A stretch of DNA of 64,000 nt from Hybos culiciformis (lineage: Eukaryota > Arthropoda > Insecta > Diptera > Hybotidae): assembly GCA_964007475.1 (NCBI GenBank), contig OZ023273.1:127094732-127158731 (forward strand), written 5' to 3'. Below the pieces are notes generated by a model, which was not told the DNA's origin, did no database searches, and saw only the letters and a program-made list of their open reading frames with translations. Made by a program: the position numbers and the translations under genes. Below, piece after piece: positions 14,901-29,900 of the stretch (its first letter is position 1; the number at the start of each line of letters is the position of its first letter).

Positions 14901-17900
14901 TGATCGGGAAAACGTCCAGTTCATGGAATTTTATGAAGCAAATTTTTTCTATTCATCAAAGTAACTTCAAAGTCAAAAGTTGGTTCAAAGTAACTTGATC
15001 CAAGTGACTTTGATCAAAGAAACTTGGACAAAGTGTACTTGGATTGTGAAAACCGGCCTTAAGGAAATAGAAATAATTTTTAAAAGCAAATCTTAAAATA
15101 AAAATTATCAGTGAAAAAAAACAGTTTTTTCCTGGATAACCTTCAAGTTTATTTAGAAATTAAAGTTCACTGTAACGTCATTTAGCAGTGATATTAAACG
15201 TCACGTTGGTTGAGGAAGGAATCATTAAATGTCAATGAGACATTCTAAATCTAAGTAATCTCAAAACCACATTTAACTTAAAATAAAAATATCACATACC
15301 TATATATGTATAAACTAAATTTTATCTGAACGAAGAACCTAAAGTACTTGTATAGAAACATGTACATTTTTCAATTCGCATAATGATTTTATGTAATTAT
15401 TATTTATTACTAATTTTAATTTCATATAAATAAATTAGACAAGTCAAACTGGGGGCTTATCAGCCGCTTATCCATGATTCACATACATTTCTCAATGCCA
15501 ATTAGTTTGGCCATGAATGATGTGATTGGCCAATAAAAACAAAAAAAAAATTTTCATAATAAAATTCTTATTGTTTTAATTTTTTGTCTATTCATTTTAG
15601 AAACTTTAAAAATTTAGCCTATACTGTTTGAGTAAATGTCTCCAAACTTCTAACATATATTTATTAAGGACCGCGCACAGGTTTTAGTTCAGTTTTGGAA
15701 CCGACAGATGGAGCTGTTAATCCACGAATACTGTGAAGATTATAAATTAAAAATAAAATTCACCTCCTTCAAATCGTAAATAGCCCGCGTAAATCGCAAC
15801 AAGACGAAAGGCCACGAAAAAACTATGTAATATGTATATTAAAAAATTGTGTTGGATCAACTTTTTAATTCCATGACAAACAAAATTCTTGAAATATAAA
15901 AATAAAGATCTGAGAATGCTGTTTAAGGAAGGTTGATATTTGACATAAAATAATTTGTCTTATAGTTTCGAATAAATTTGCTAAAATATTTAAAATCTTT
16001 AAGCAATAATCAACTGAAAACACTATGTAATATTCTTTTAAAAGTGTGAAGCGATGTGTATGTGTATATACTGTGTACAATATTCAGTCATCAAGCTTCA
16101 AAATGGTTTTAATTTTTCAATAATCTATTTGATATGAAAATAATTAAATCTTGTGTTTTGTTTAAGGCTTTAAAAAAACTTTCTTCTATTCGAATGTAAA
16201 AGATATAGAGATCGTGCAAAATTATTTCTGTTCAAAATGCGGACAAAACGTAACAATTTTTATTTTCTCTTAAATCGCGTTTTTCTAACGGAAATAATCA
16301 ATTATTAAATAATGTTCATTTGTAGTTGAGTGAGGCTAATATAATTTTACATTTCTAATAATTAGATATCTATTTTTTTTTAGTTTTAAATTCAAAAGAT
16401 CAATCGAAAATAAAAAATTAAAAATAAGTACCTAAGTGAATAAAAAATGTAACTTTCTACAATAAAATTTTTCATTTCATGGGTTATATATAAGATTAAT
16501 TTAGGTCATTACAGCTGAAAAATATTTATAAACCTTCAGAATCATTGAAAAAAAATTTCATTGTAGAATTTAATAAGTTAAAAAAATAAAAAATAAAATT
16601 AAAATTAAAACACAAGTTCCAACCAAAACATCAACTTTAGCTGCTCAAAAATAATTTCTTACATAATCATAAAGGAGTAGCATTTAGTATAAAAAAATTT
16701 CAAATCAAATACCAACGTCATCTCACATTTATTTATTTATTTTTTCTATTTTTCATTCAATTCTTCCTTACAGAGTTGTGTAGACGTTGAGCAGAAAATA
16801 ACTATTTCATAGATTCAAAAGGAAGATCAGACCTAAAAATTTCTGTGACACAATATACATATATACATTATTATTTTTTTTTATTTTAGTGCCAATTAAA
16901 ATTTATTTTAGTTTTTAAATCCTTTATATTAATTTAGTCGCGTTCATTATCCCCAAGTTTAAAAAAAGGAAAATTGACACACTTACTGTCAACCTATTGC
17001 ACATCGATTTGTGAGAAAAAAGAGCGATAGAGTAAAAATAGTACTGAGGCACAACAAATAAAAACCGTCAAAAGGTTGCATAAAGAGGATTTATATTATA
17101 TTAAGAAACTTTGTTTGGTTTAATCATGTTATGAGTCTTTAAAAAAAACCTCACATATAAAATGTATGATACATTCATACAAATTATAAAATATGAATCT
17201 TTATAAAGCAATTGAGATGGACTAATAAAAATTATCTACAATTATAATAATTTTTTTTCTTTATTATTTTGAAAGCCAACTTTTTATTGCCGCAACACCA
17301 AATCATTGGTGCCGAATACCAGAATTAGAACCATGGTTAAACGATTATCCAGATATGATTAAAAATTTAAGTATTCCAATAGAATTTAAAGACAATGTTA
17401 ATCAATATTCTGAGTGTACAATGTTTAATAGAAATTATTCCGATATTGCTCGCTATTTGGAATATAAAACACCAAATGAGTTAAAATTCGGGCAAATTAG
17501 AAAAGATCTAAAAAAACCACGAGATTTAGACATAATTAATTGCAAGAATGGTTGGAACTACGACGAGAATATGTACCCAATAACTGTGGCCAGCGAGGTA
17601 ATTCCATTGTTATTTAAATTTCAAAAATAATTTCGACTTCTTCATTTTAGTGGGACTTGGTTTGCGAAGATAAATTTTACATAACACTGGCATTAGTTCT
17701 TTTTGGTATTGGTGGATTATTCGGAAATTATATATTTGGATACTTGCAAGATATGTGGGGTAGAAAACCATCATTTTATGCATATTTAATTTTGGAAATC
17801 GTGTCTTGTGCATTAAGTGCATTTGCTTGGAATTTCAAATCGTGGCTCAGCATGAGATTTGCTGTTGGATTAACAGTTCCAGCGATTTTAGCGAGCCCAT

Positions 17901-20900
17901 ATGTTTTAGGTAATAAAATATTTACAAAGAATTTTCAATCAAAAGTTTGAAAAAAATATTTGTAAGAAGTTGAAATTAACATACAAATGTGAAAAGTTGT
18001 TTACGTATAATAATGAATAATAACCTCCATCTTACTTGAATTACTTTGGTGGAATGATTAAAGGAATTACTTTGGTGGAATTTTAAAGGAATTCAACACT
18101 TTTCGGGAACTGTAGAATAAAAAAACAAAAATATTGTTTCACATCTGTGATATATAATATGGATCTGTTATATTTTTATCATTTAATTTTATTTTAGCTA
18201 TTGAACTAGTTGGTCCTGATAAAAGAGTGTTTTGTACGATTGTATCAAATATTGCCTATTCAATTGGTTTAGTTATGCTAGCTGGTATTGTTTATTTAGT
18301 TCGTGAATGGAGATATTTGTCTCTTGCGGTTTCACTACCGCTGCTGTTATTATATTCGTGTTTTTTTATTATGCCGGAGTCTCCAAGGTGGTTAGTTGCA
18401 ATTGGGAAACATGAAAGAGCTGCTAAGATATTAAAAAATATAGCAAAAATTAATGGAAAAAATATTCCCTTTGATTATGAAGTTGGAATTCAAAGAAAAT
18501 TAAATGCACCAGATTTAAATAAAGCCATGTCAGAATCAAAGGCGTCTGCGGAGAAATCTTACGGAATATTAGATCTCTTTCGAACTAAGAACATGTTTCG
18601 AAAAACCATGATTATAACATTTATTTGGTTTTCAAATACCAGCGTTTATGTTGGATTAAGTTATTATGCACCTGCTTTAGGTGGAGATGAAATTTGGAAT
18701 TTTTTCCTAGCCGGTGCAGTTGAATTGCCCACATATTTATTTCTGTGGCCTGGTTTGAGTTGGTTTGGACGGCGCTGGATTTTATGCATATCTATGCTTA
18801 TTGGTGGATTTGCTTGTGCAGCAACTTTCTTATTTCAAGAGAACCAATTAATTACTCTCTGTTTATATTGTATTGGTAAAATGGGTATATCATCTGCCTA
18901 TGTTGTTTTGCCGTTATTAGCTTCAGAACTGTATCCAACAGTTGTTAGGGGATTAGGAATGAGTTTTAGTTCAGTAGTTGCTATGATTGGCCCAATAGTA
19001 ATACCTATTATTAACCACATGGTAACTATATATATAAAAATACATATAAATATTACCCTTGAAGACAAATCATGGCTGACTTCATTACAAAAAAAAACGT
19101 ATTTTCAAGACGTTGGCGTTTTTGTAATTTTGCGAAAATCTTCCAAAAATGTTTTCCTCTTTTCTATTAGAATGAAAATAGAACAACAATTTTCATTGAA
19201 TGTCGTCAGAATAGATTTTGTGAATAAAATTAGCGTACAATGAAGTCTAACAGAGTACGTTAATATTTATTACTAAGATCATATCGTGATATTCTGCATT
19301 CTGACTTTTTTTTTTCATATCCTGTAGAACATTTCAAAAACAAAATCTCATTTCATTATCTTGCCTCATTTCTCCCATTTTTACCATAACATTAAATAAC
19401 GATTAACTTATTTTTAACAGGGAGGACAAATGTTAGTTTTACCGTTAATAATTATGGGATCGCTTCTAATATTAGGTGGCATAGCAAGCTTATTTTTGCC
19501 AGAAACAAGGGGCCAACCATTACCGCAAACACTTTCGGATGGAGAAAGCGTTCCATTAAAAAACCCAATTGGATTTTGCTGTTGCTTTCACCGCCAAAGA
19601 AGTTCTAGTCCCAAAACAAAACAACGTTCAAATAATAAAAATGATGCTTTAGTTTGCAGCATATGTCAAATAGAAATTAAAAATATGTAAAAAAAATAAA
19701 TATACCTCCGACTTTTATAAAAAGTAGAAATAATTTTTTCTTTTTTAATTTTTTCAACAATAATGATAATTATTTAAAAAAATATAGTACAATTTATTTT
19801 TCAGTTTTTGAATCACGAAAAAAAGTAAAAATAAACTTTATATTCAGTGCTATCGATAATGTAATTTTAAAGACAAAATCTTCTGTATTACTGCCATAAT
19901 GCTTTTAATATAAATCGATTTCATTAATATTAAAAAGCAATTTAAACAATCGGGTTCTGGGATCGAAACACCCAATTTTGTTAACATTTTTTTAGCACAA
20001 AAAAATGCTCCGCAGGGCATTATTTTGTTAATCTTATGTACAAGAAAAAAAATGTTTATCTAGTAATAGTAAAATTTTATACATGTACCTAATTAATAAT
20101 TAAATAGGTTTTTACATGCTTTTTTCTGCTTAATGAGCCCTATTTAACTCAATTACAGAATTTTTGAAAAGTCGGTTTGTAAATAATATAAAGATAAAGT
20201 TATTTTATAAAAAAAATATACTACTATAAGAAGCATAAAATTTATCAAGACATTCATTTCGAAAAAAATATAAAAAAGTTAATTATGAAATATAAAATTA
20301 TAATAATAAATACTTATTTAATCAAGACAGAAAAAAGTGGACCCAGCAAAGAGCTTACCGTAAACTCAAATAAGAAAAAAAATAAGAAGAAAAGCCTTAT
20401 ATAAACTCAGCCATCGAGATATTTCGAAAATATCAATGCGCTCTGAAGAACTGAGAGATAAACAGCAAACTTTTGATTTAAAGTATCAGCGTCATTTACT
20501 TTGGATCTGATTATAGTTGAAGGTGTTAACACCAAAGCTAACTCTGGTGCTTCTAATAACTACAACAGAGGAAAATAAATTAGCATATTTCATCATATGT
20601 GATTCAGAAAAGCACAACCTCGAGCACAACTCTTTTTTTTTTAATGGTTCCAAACGACAGATAATATAATGTATCAAAGCTTTATTTAAAAATTAAGAAT
20701 AAAATGAAAGAAAAATGTTTTTTTTAACTTTAATAAGCTTTTTTATTATTAAACCATATTCAAGTACTTTTTTTTTTAAATGTTTGCATAAGAATGAAAT
20801 AAATATTTTAATATAATTCTTTATGAAAACATTTCAACAAAAAAAAACTCATATTAAATATGACATGTTTAGTTATTTTTGAATATATAGTCTCAACAAA

Positions 20901-23900
20901 TATCTTCAATGCTACTTGATTTGCTACAACTTTTCCTACTTCATAATAAATTTATGCAATTTAAAATAAACTTTTTTCCTTTAAGCTAAAAAGCTAATTT
21001 AATGTAAAAGTTGAAAAAAAAAAAAAAACAAAAAAAGGATATAAAATTTAATAATTTCTATATTTAGAAAAACGAAGACTGTGTCTGTTAGCTTAAAGTA
21101 GCAAGAATAAATTAATAATTCATAAAATTCATGTTGATTGACTGTTCTACATTGTATTATAAAAATTCGCAAAAAAAATTTCATCATATGATATTTTAGT
21201 AGACAAAATTAATAGAGCATGTTAGTTTTGACTAAGAGCAAAATTTTTAACACAAAGATCTTTTAATTTTTTTTTCCAAGGGAAATTGAATATATAGGAA
21301 CCAAAAGATATTATTGTTTATTAGGTTTTGTTCTCGGTTTTGTGAAGTGATATTTTATTGTAAATGTTATTCTCAAATTGTCTTTTGTTGACATTTAAGA
21401 CCTAATTACCACCGTCAAAAAATTCATGAAAATAATATTTCCCACTGTTCCTGAAAGAATGATATTATTTGGTGTCACTGTTTTTATTTTTTTACATATC
21501 GTAATAAATCTTATGGTGACCATTTTTGTGGCAGAGAAATACAAGATATTAAAAAAAACAAAAAGTGTTTCTACATTAAAAAAAATTAAATTTATCTAAG
21601 TATTTATAATTTTATAAATATATACCTACTTAAATGAGTAAAAAAAATCACCTAGAAACGAATTTATAAAAAACGCAAAAAAATGTAAATACTTAGTGTC
21701 CTTTACAAAAAAAAATTTATAAAAGTGAAATTTTAATGCGATTATTGATCAAACATTTTAAACTTAAATCAGAAACTGTTTATAATAAAGAGAAGTTATT
21801 AAAGGCAATTTTTGAGAATCAACTTTTTATTTTTTCATTTTTTAATAAACATTGGATACCCAAACCCACCATCGTTTTCTCATACAACGTAAATAATTCG
21901 TTGTTATTCGTGAATATGCCAAACATAACAGTTGAAAGTTTAGACTTAGAGTTCATTATTACTTTCATATGTGAATAAATACATTATTAGACCACCTACC
22001 CTACCTTCTATTATTATTTTTAATATTAAATTGTATTTGTATTTCAACCATATAAGCAAATTCAAATAAGCAAAAATTAATGAAAATAAAGCATACTCAT
22101 TTATCATTATCATCATCAAAATCTAATTTATTCATCAAAAAAATGTTTTGTAATTCAGTCATTAGGAAATACGCTTATGAATATTAAGTTATTTCCTTCG
22201 TTTTTAGAAATATTATATGTGTGATAAAAATTGTTTTTACTAATATATTTACCTACATACGTATACATAACGTAGGTAGTAGAAAAGGCTGCGAAATGTA
22301 AGTAAGCTTATGTGTACATATGTTTATTTACTTATCCTTATAGAAAAATATAAAAAAAATTAAACTAATTGGAGAATAAGATTGAGAAACATAATAGATT
22401 ACAATACATATAAAGATAATAAGTATTTTCGATTATAAATCTCCTTATACGTATCTTAAATCAAATGACTGGTCAAAATTAAAGAAACCTCAATCATTAG
22501 TTATATTCTTAAGTTCGAATAAATAGTTCTCCATATATTTTGCTTAAACAAATAGCGTTGTTTTTTACAAAAATAATTATTTAAATTTAAATTAAGGTCC
22601 TGTAGAAGTCTTTGTGAATATATTTCTATTAAAAATATAAATTTCTTTAAAACATATTTAGACGACATTCTGTATCAAACAATTCTATATAAAAAAAAAA
22701 AACATTTCACTTTTTTGTCATGTTCTACCCCAACAAACGAATCCTTTTTAATATTAAATAAGTACCTCAATATAAACATAAAGAATAATGTTGTTCAACT
22801 TATACATAGATGAATGTTACAATATGTGATATGCATAGCAAAAATGTTCCACAATAACATAATTGCGGTAAAATGTACAAATATTTTAAAGGATCTTTAT
22901 GAGATATTAAGATTAATTTTTTAATTTGTGAAAATTTCTTTGATATATGCATAGCCAAAAAATTTATATTCTGATTCCAAAAAAACGAACTAAGTAGGTA
23001 TATTTAAAAGAAATTTACTAGAGACATCCATAATCTCGTCCATAATTATACAGTAAAATTGTATAATTATGAATGGATATTTACTTATATTATTATAAAA
23101 TTAAAAACTTAAGAGCCATCGTTGCGAAATTTCAAAATATTTTTATGTTTTCTATTTTTGCAGTTTTTTTGGATTATTTTACAGAAAATAAACGACCATG
23201 AAAAATGTGTGTGGTATGAAAAAAAACTTTGAGCGGAATTTTAAAAAACTATATTTGAACTTTACGAGGAACTTTATTTCCGAAATCAGAAAATTTAACA
23301 AATTTTATATTAAAATGAAATTAATTTAAAAATTTCAGAATTAAAGGAATTAAAGAAATAAAAATTTTCACGTCACCGCGTCACCAGTCCTGTGGTGGGA
23401 TGTTAAGATTTCGAAAAATTCGATATTCGATATTCGATCGAATGGCAGTATGTTATGACAAAATCCTTTCTACGTTTTCTCGCTACGGTATCACAAAAAA
23501 TTTTTCAAGTGATACGGAATCGAATAAAAAAAATGTATGAAAAAAGAAATTATTTTTATTCAAAATTATTTATAAAAATTAATTTTGAATAAACAGAAAT
23601 ATTTTTTTTTTAATTACATATTTAAAAATAAAATAATTAAAAGAAAATTATTTTAATATTAATAAAAAAAAAATTAATCTAAAGGTAGGTAAACATTTTT
23701 ATTTATAAAAATTAAAAAAAATAATTTTAATAAATGTAAATAAAAATAATTAGGTATGAAAAATTATTTATTATTATTTACTTTTTGCTTCTTTTTTTTT
23801 TAACGTCAAAAATCATTTCAGAAAATGATTTTCGAAAGTATCGAAGCGAGAAAATCTTAACATGTTGCCAAAAAATCCACTCGCTTCGATGTTCGATACA

Positions 23901-26900
23901 TCTTCGCTGTTCGAGTGACAACTTAACATGCCACCACTGGAGTGATACTTTAGCTTTATTTCTGCTTTTGATTTTTTTTTATTATCTGTTTTCTTTACTA
24001 CACAATCTCAACAAATGTGTTAGAAGTTTTTCAAATGCCAATTGGAGCCAAAAACTAGAAATTACAAAGGTCCGGCTCATTCACCCTGGAGCCAGGTATA
24101 TAATCTCTGTACTGAAAGCTAAACCTAGACTAATTTTAAATAAAAATATAAATTCGAGTATACTTAAATTAGATAAAAAATTTTAAATATGACGCTATCA
24201 GTTACTTATATTTAGGCAGGCCAAAATTTACTATTCTCATATACCGTAAGAAATTTTTAATTACTCAGATTGCTAAATAAATTTCGTGGGAAAAATCGAA
24301 ATAATCCTTAATCTTATTTTAAAAATTATTACCTACTTCCAACGATTCATAGAAATTTCTATGGAAATAAAATGAAATATGTATGTAGATTATGTATTAG
24401 ATGCCTACATGATGTATTAAAAGAAAATCAAAATATTATTTTCTGACACGTATTAAATTAAATATAAAAAAACAGTAAATAACATTCGTTTCTTGCCGTC
24501 ATATGTAAAATTTTTGAGTGTTACATTTATTTTTGTTTTCAATTTCACTTACAGATATATACAAAACACCTCATGTGTAAAACAAACGTACTTATTTATT
24601 TATTTATTTATTTTCGTCTTTTTATTTATAGTCATATATACTTACAGGTGGCTCAGAAAAATTTTAATTTCTACTTTTTATTTTTAGCTCAACACTTTTA
24701 TTTGTTTTTAAAATGTTTTTTTATTTTAATTAAATTAAATGTTAAAACCTAATTTTGTAAGTAGGTAAGTATTATGAATAAATTGTATAGAAAATATTTT
24801 TTTAAGGAACCACATGGATAACAAAACTTTATTAATGTTTGAATTTAATATCTTGTAAACATTAACTCAACTAATAGATCTTGTAAAAGCTCCTAGCAAC
24901 AATTAAATCATCGACTCATATTGCGTGGGATAATTTTAACACCAGTATACGAAATAATAAATTCAATTTCAATATTTCTGAATTAAAAGCATCAGAATTC
25001 CAAATTATTGAAAAATTTTAATTGAATTGAAAATCCAATTAAAATACATAATTTTTTGCTAGCTAGATATTATATAAAAAAAATACATAAAATATTTCCC
25101 TGTAATGAAAAATTCTAAAGAATTAACTTTTATTTAACTAAATTAAGAATCTTATTAGTGTGTGCAATAATTGTTATATGGGTTATTATATGTGTTATAT
25201 ATTTATAATTATATTTATGTTTATTGGTTGCACATCTTTTTGAAGAAACAAAATTTAAATTTTTTCAAAAAAAAAATCGTAGAAATATGTCATATTATTA
25301 TCAATTTTATTTGCAAATTAAAGTTCCTTGTAAGTACCTATCTGACACCAGAATTCTTTAAAAAAAAAATCATTTATATACTTTCTTTCGATCTGAGATC
25401 GTAATAAATTAACAATTTACGTGTGAACATCTGTGTCCACAAGGCATAACCGCTTAAGTCGAGTTAGGCGGTTATTATTTTATTATTTTCAACTGTTGGT
25501 CATATAATTCTACGCTTCATATTTGGCTTTTAAAAACTTAAAATGGTTTTAAAATTCTACAATCTTCTCAAATTAGGTTCAATTTCAATTTCAGGAAAGG
25601 ATTTGAAACTTAAAACTGCTCTCCTCAAAAGTAGAGTTAGGCGATTATGCCTTGTGGCCACTGAATATATATGTAATAAGTTAGTATAAAATAAAATTAT
25701 TTACCTTCATTTTCATCATCACTATTGGCAATATTATTAATTGTCAAAATACCAGTGTTATTTGAATTAAAATTTTTATTATTTGTTGAATCTAAACTTT
25801 TATAATAATCATCACCGTATAATTCTAAGTCTATGTCATTTTCCCAAAGTTCTTCTTTCATTTTTTTATTATTCTTTTTACAATTATTTTTGCTAGTTGA
25901 TATTTCATTATGCGAACAATTATTATAAAATTTTTTACATTTTAGAAATTTTGTAGAAGAAAATATAGAAATTTTCTTTTCATTTTGTTTCCGTAGAAAA
26001 ATTTTCTCTGTAATTTTGTCTTTAAAATTTTTTTCTTCATTGTCTGTAACAATAGCGTCCGATGACAATTTTCTTTTTTCATTTTCCCCAAATTTAAAGC
26101 TATTTTCTGCCGATGCTGCTGTTTTATAATTATCCTCAGCATTATTCAAATTTAATGACAAATTATCATTGGTGTTTGAATTACTTTTTAATTTTCTTAA
26201 AATTTCTAAATTGTGATTTTTTAAAGAAAATGGCCAACATTTACAGCAACATGAAGTCATTTTTTTTTTTTATGATTTATGACGATCATAGAAAAGTTTA
26301 GGTATTCCTTGTCTGGTTCATTACAATTGAGAAATTAATAAAAATATATTTTATCTTTTAATAATCTTTAAATTTATAAAATATTATTATTAAACGTTTT
26401 ATTTTTCATTTCAACATTTTTTATTCAATTTTATTTTAACATAAAATTTATGTACCTAAGTACATGTAAATATTTAATATATTATTATCACATACATAAC
26501 TATATTACTTTGGTTGCTGAAACTACACCTAAGCGACTTAAAGAAAACGAAAGCAACTCTCCCTTAATGCTAATTTTATATTTATTTGATTATTTAAAAT
26601 TTTTAAGTAGGTAGGTAAAGAAAGAATAATTTAATTATACATTTCATATTTCTATTTATTTTAATTTAAGAACTCAGTGTATATTCAAGTCTACAAATAT
26701 AAAATGTAAATGATAGAGGACTAACCTAGTGGTGGTAGGTAAATTGAACCAGGGGTAGTTTTTGTAATTAAATTCTGTTTATATTTTCTTCATTTTAAAA
26801 AATGTGTTGATATTTAACTGAAAACGAATTTTCATTAACATTCCAACAATGACATTTGAAAGGCAATCGAGTTTAGACAATTATTTTGCGGTTCACTTTG

Positions 26901-29900
26901 GACACAAAATTATTATTCTTCTCTCAAAATTGTTCCAACAGACAAGAAGGTGTAAGTAAGGTAATTTTAAATTTCATAACAAAATCATAAGTTCAACAAT
27001 CTTGTTGCTTAATTATTTTTAAAGAATTGAAAATTTGTGAAACGAAATAAAAATATTTTTTTTTATCCTTTTATAAAATGTTGTATTTTATTTTTTCTTG
27101 AAAAGCTTTCTACAATAGATAGTAAAAGTATATCGTGTTTGTTTCATATTAAAAATTTATGAATGAATTTAAACTGAAAGAAAAAATAAATTGCGGTCAA
27201 AAGTTTTTTTTACCTTACTATATATTTTAATTTACCTACAGTAAAAAATGATAAATAAGTAAAAAAATTATAAAAAAAAAGTTTTTGGGAAATTCTTTAA
27301 TTGGTAAGATTTACGTACAAGAAATATTTATAGTCCTACAAGTTTATAATTATTAGAAACTCTAAAAAAAATATATGAAAAATAATCAGAAAATTGGATT
27401 ACTATGATTTGACCGTATTGATTTGACCGTATTGATTTGACCGTGGCTTTTTTGTTCGTAAAACTTTTAGCCGTAAATTGATTTGACCGTAATCTTATTT
27501 GTTCGTGAAACTTTTGTTCGTAAAACTTTTGGCCGTAAATTGATTTGACCGTAAATTTATTTGTTCGTGAAATTTTTTTTCGTGTTAATTTTTTCTTCTT
27601 AAATGTAAATGTAAACTTTAATTTGAAGGTACCTACTTATTCGTCTTTTTTTAATTTAATTGAAATTATATTTAATGAGGAACATGAACTCTTCTATTTT
27701 CAAGTTTATAAGTAGGTTGGTAAGTAGATACATTATTCTTGAATTGACGTTCTATTAAAATGCAAGGCAAGGAACGATGTCGCAATCTGTTCTGTTTCTA
27801 CTTTTAAGTTCAACATTATTATTATTTTTTTTTCTTAAGTTGAATCCTTGAAACAGGATATTATTTATAATATTTTTATTTACATTTTTATTTTTATTTT
27901 TTCTCAAGAAGAATTCACTAAATAAAATAAATAATTTTTTAGTTTTATTTTGTTCAAAGAATTTTTTAAAATCAATAACATAAATAATTTATTAAATTAA
28001 AGGAGTTAAAAAAGACAATTCGTTTTTTTGTTTGTATTAATAAATTTAATTTTCTTTTGGTTTTTCAAATAATAGAATGAAAATTGTTTTTTCTCTTTTT
28101 TTTTATTAAAGAATAATTCAATTATTTCAAGAAAAAAAAAACACAATACACATTGAATTATTTTTTTGTAAGCAGACTTTTTTTTTTTTTTAACTAGTAA
28201 ACAACCTGTCAGTTTTCTAAACAAACAATAACAATAATAATATCTAAAAAATTTTAGATTATTTTTAAATTTCTTATTTTTTTTACAATTTGATGGCAAG
28301 AAAATAAAATAGCTTTTTTTTTTCTTTTTTGTTTGTTGACCAAAATAAAAAATTTATATACAAATTTTTTTTTCAAATATGGAAACTCGTGACTCGTGTT
28401 TTATTATTATTATTATTAAAATAGGTAAGTATAACTAAATTTTCTTTTTTCCGTAAGTCCTGTTCGCGTGATAAAAGCTTTGAGAATACTGACATTGAAA
28501 AAAATTAAAGCTCAATAATAATTTTTTTCTGAATAAGGATAAAGCTTTTTTTGATTAAAGAAAAAAATTTTTACAATAGTTTAACAATATAGTCAAAATT
28601 TAGAATCAAGTCATTAGTTTTTATTATTTAATTCTGGGCGTAAGTGCAGATGACGTGAACCACTCAGAATGGGCTGAAACTTGGTGGGAGTGGTAGAGGC
28701 GGTGCCCAAACCCCCAAAACTGAAATCAGTTCTTGGGGCTCGGGCATCGTTTCGGAGATAGGGCCCCCCAAAGTTTTCATACATTTTGTATGGGAAACAT
28801 TTTTTTTTTGCTCGATTTGCCCCATTTTTTTGTAGAGAGTATATGGGGTGTCCCAAAACAATAGGGGGGGGGGGGGGTGGGGGGCGGTCTCGTGGTTGGT
28901 CAGTGGGATTTGCGGCTTTTTTTATCTCTACAATATCACACAATTAACATCGGAAACTAAATTACGTTTTCCTTAAAAAGGTCATGTGCCAATTTAAAGG
29001 CTGAAAAAATTATAAAAGCTCTTATATTGTTCGGTAAACTTCATCTCATATAAAGCTTTTTTTATGATAATAATAGACAATAGAGTTTGAGTAGATTTTA
29101 TTTCGAACATCACAAAAAAAAGTATTACAAAATTTTTGTGCTCAAGGATTTCTTGATTGAAGCTTAACTATGTTAGAAAAACGTTAGAAGTGCGTACCGT
29201 AGACTCGCTGAAAGGTGGTAACCTGATTTCGTTTATGTGTTCTAAGTAAATTAAATAATATTAAAGAAGGCAAAAAACTTTTATACTATTCTTTTCTTTA
29301 ATTTTAATTTTATTTAACGACGAATACTATCTATGAGACTTTTTTGTTCATAATTTGAAGGAAATTTGATAATTTGAAAAGTTTAAATCAAAACTATACG
29401 AATTTTTTATTATTTTTTTTTATTATTTATCAAATATGGAAGATTATTTGAAAAAATGGAAGACAATAATCAAATTTGATGAAGTTTCTTATTTTGATAT
29501 AATGTACAGTATTTCAGTAAGTTTAGAGACGAGAGAACAATTAGGATCTGATGCGACAGATTTTTCGAGAAATCGACCCCTATCATCTTGGCTTTATACA
29601 ATTATTAATATGTGGTCTGGTGGTATGGTAATATGTCTACTATTGGGTAAGCCCGTATTAGATTCAATGACAAGTAACAAAGAACTGATGATAGGAACAA
29701 TTGTGTGGTATTTAATCTTTTACGCGCCTTATGACATAATGTACAAAATTGTGAAATACTTACCTATAACAATTTTAGTTTCAATAATAAATGAAATTTA
29801 CAGAACAAAAAAAATTTATGAGGGAATTATTTTTGCCGTTGAACAATATCCAGATTCTTTCATTATTACAGTTTTAATTGGATTATTAATGGGAAGCGCT

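Noticed and set aside
28614..28943. 109-codon minus-strand frame with Pro-rich stretch
   Set aside because: It lies across the GC-rich MITE that recurs at 51.6 kb; the prolines are a translated G homopolymer.
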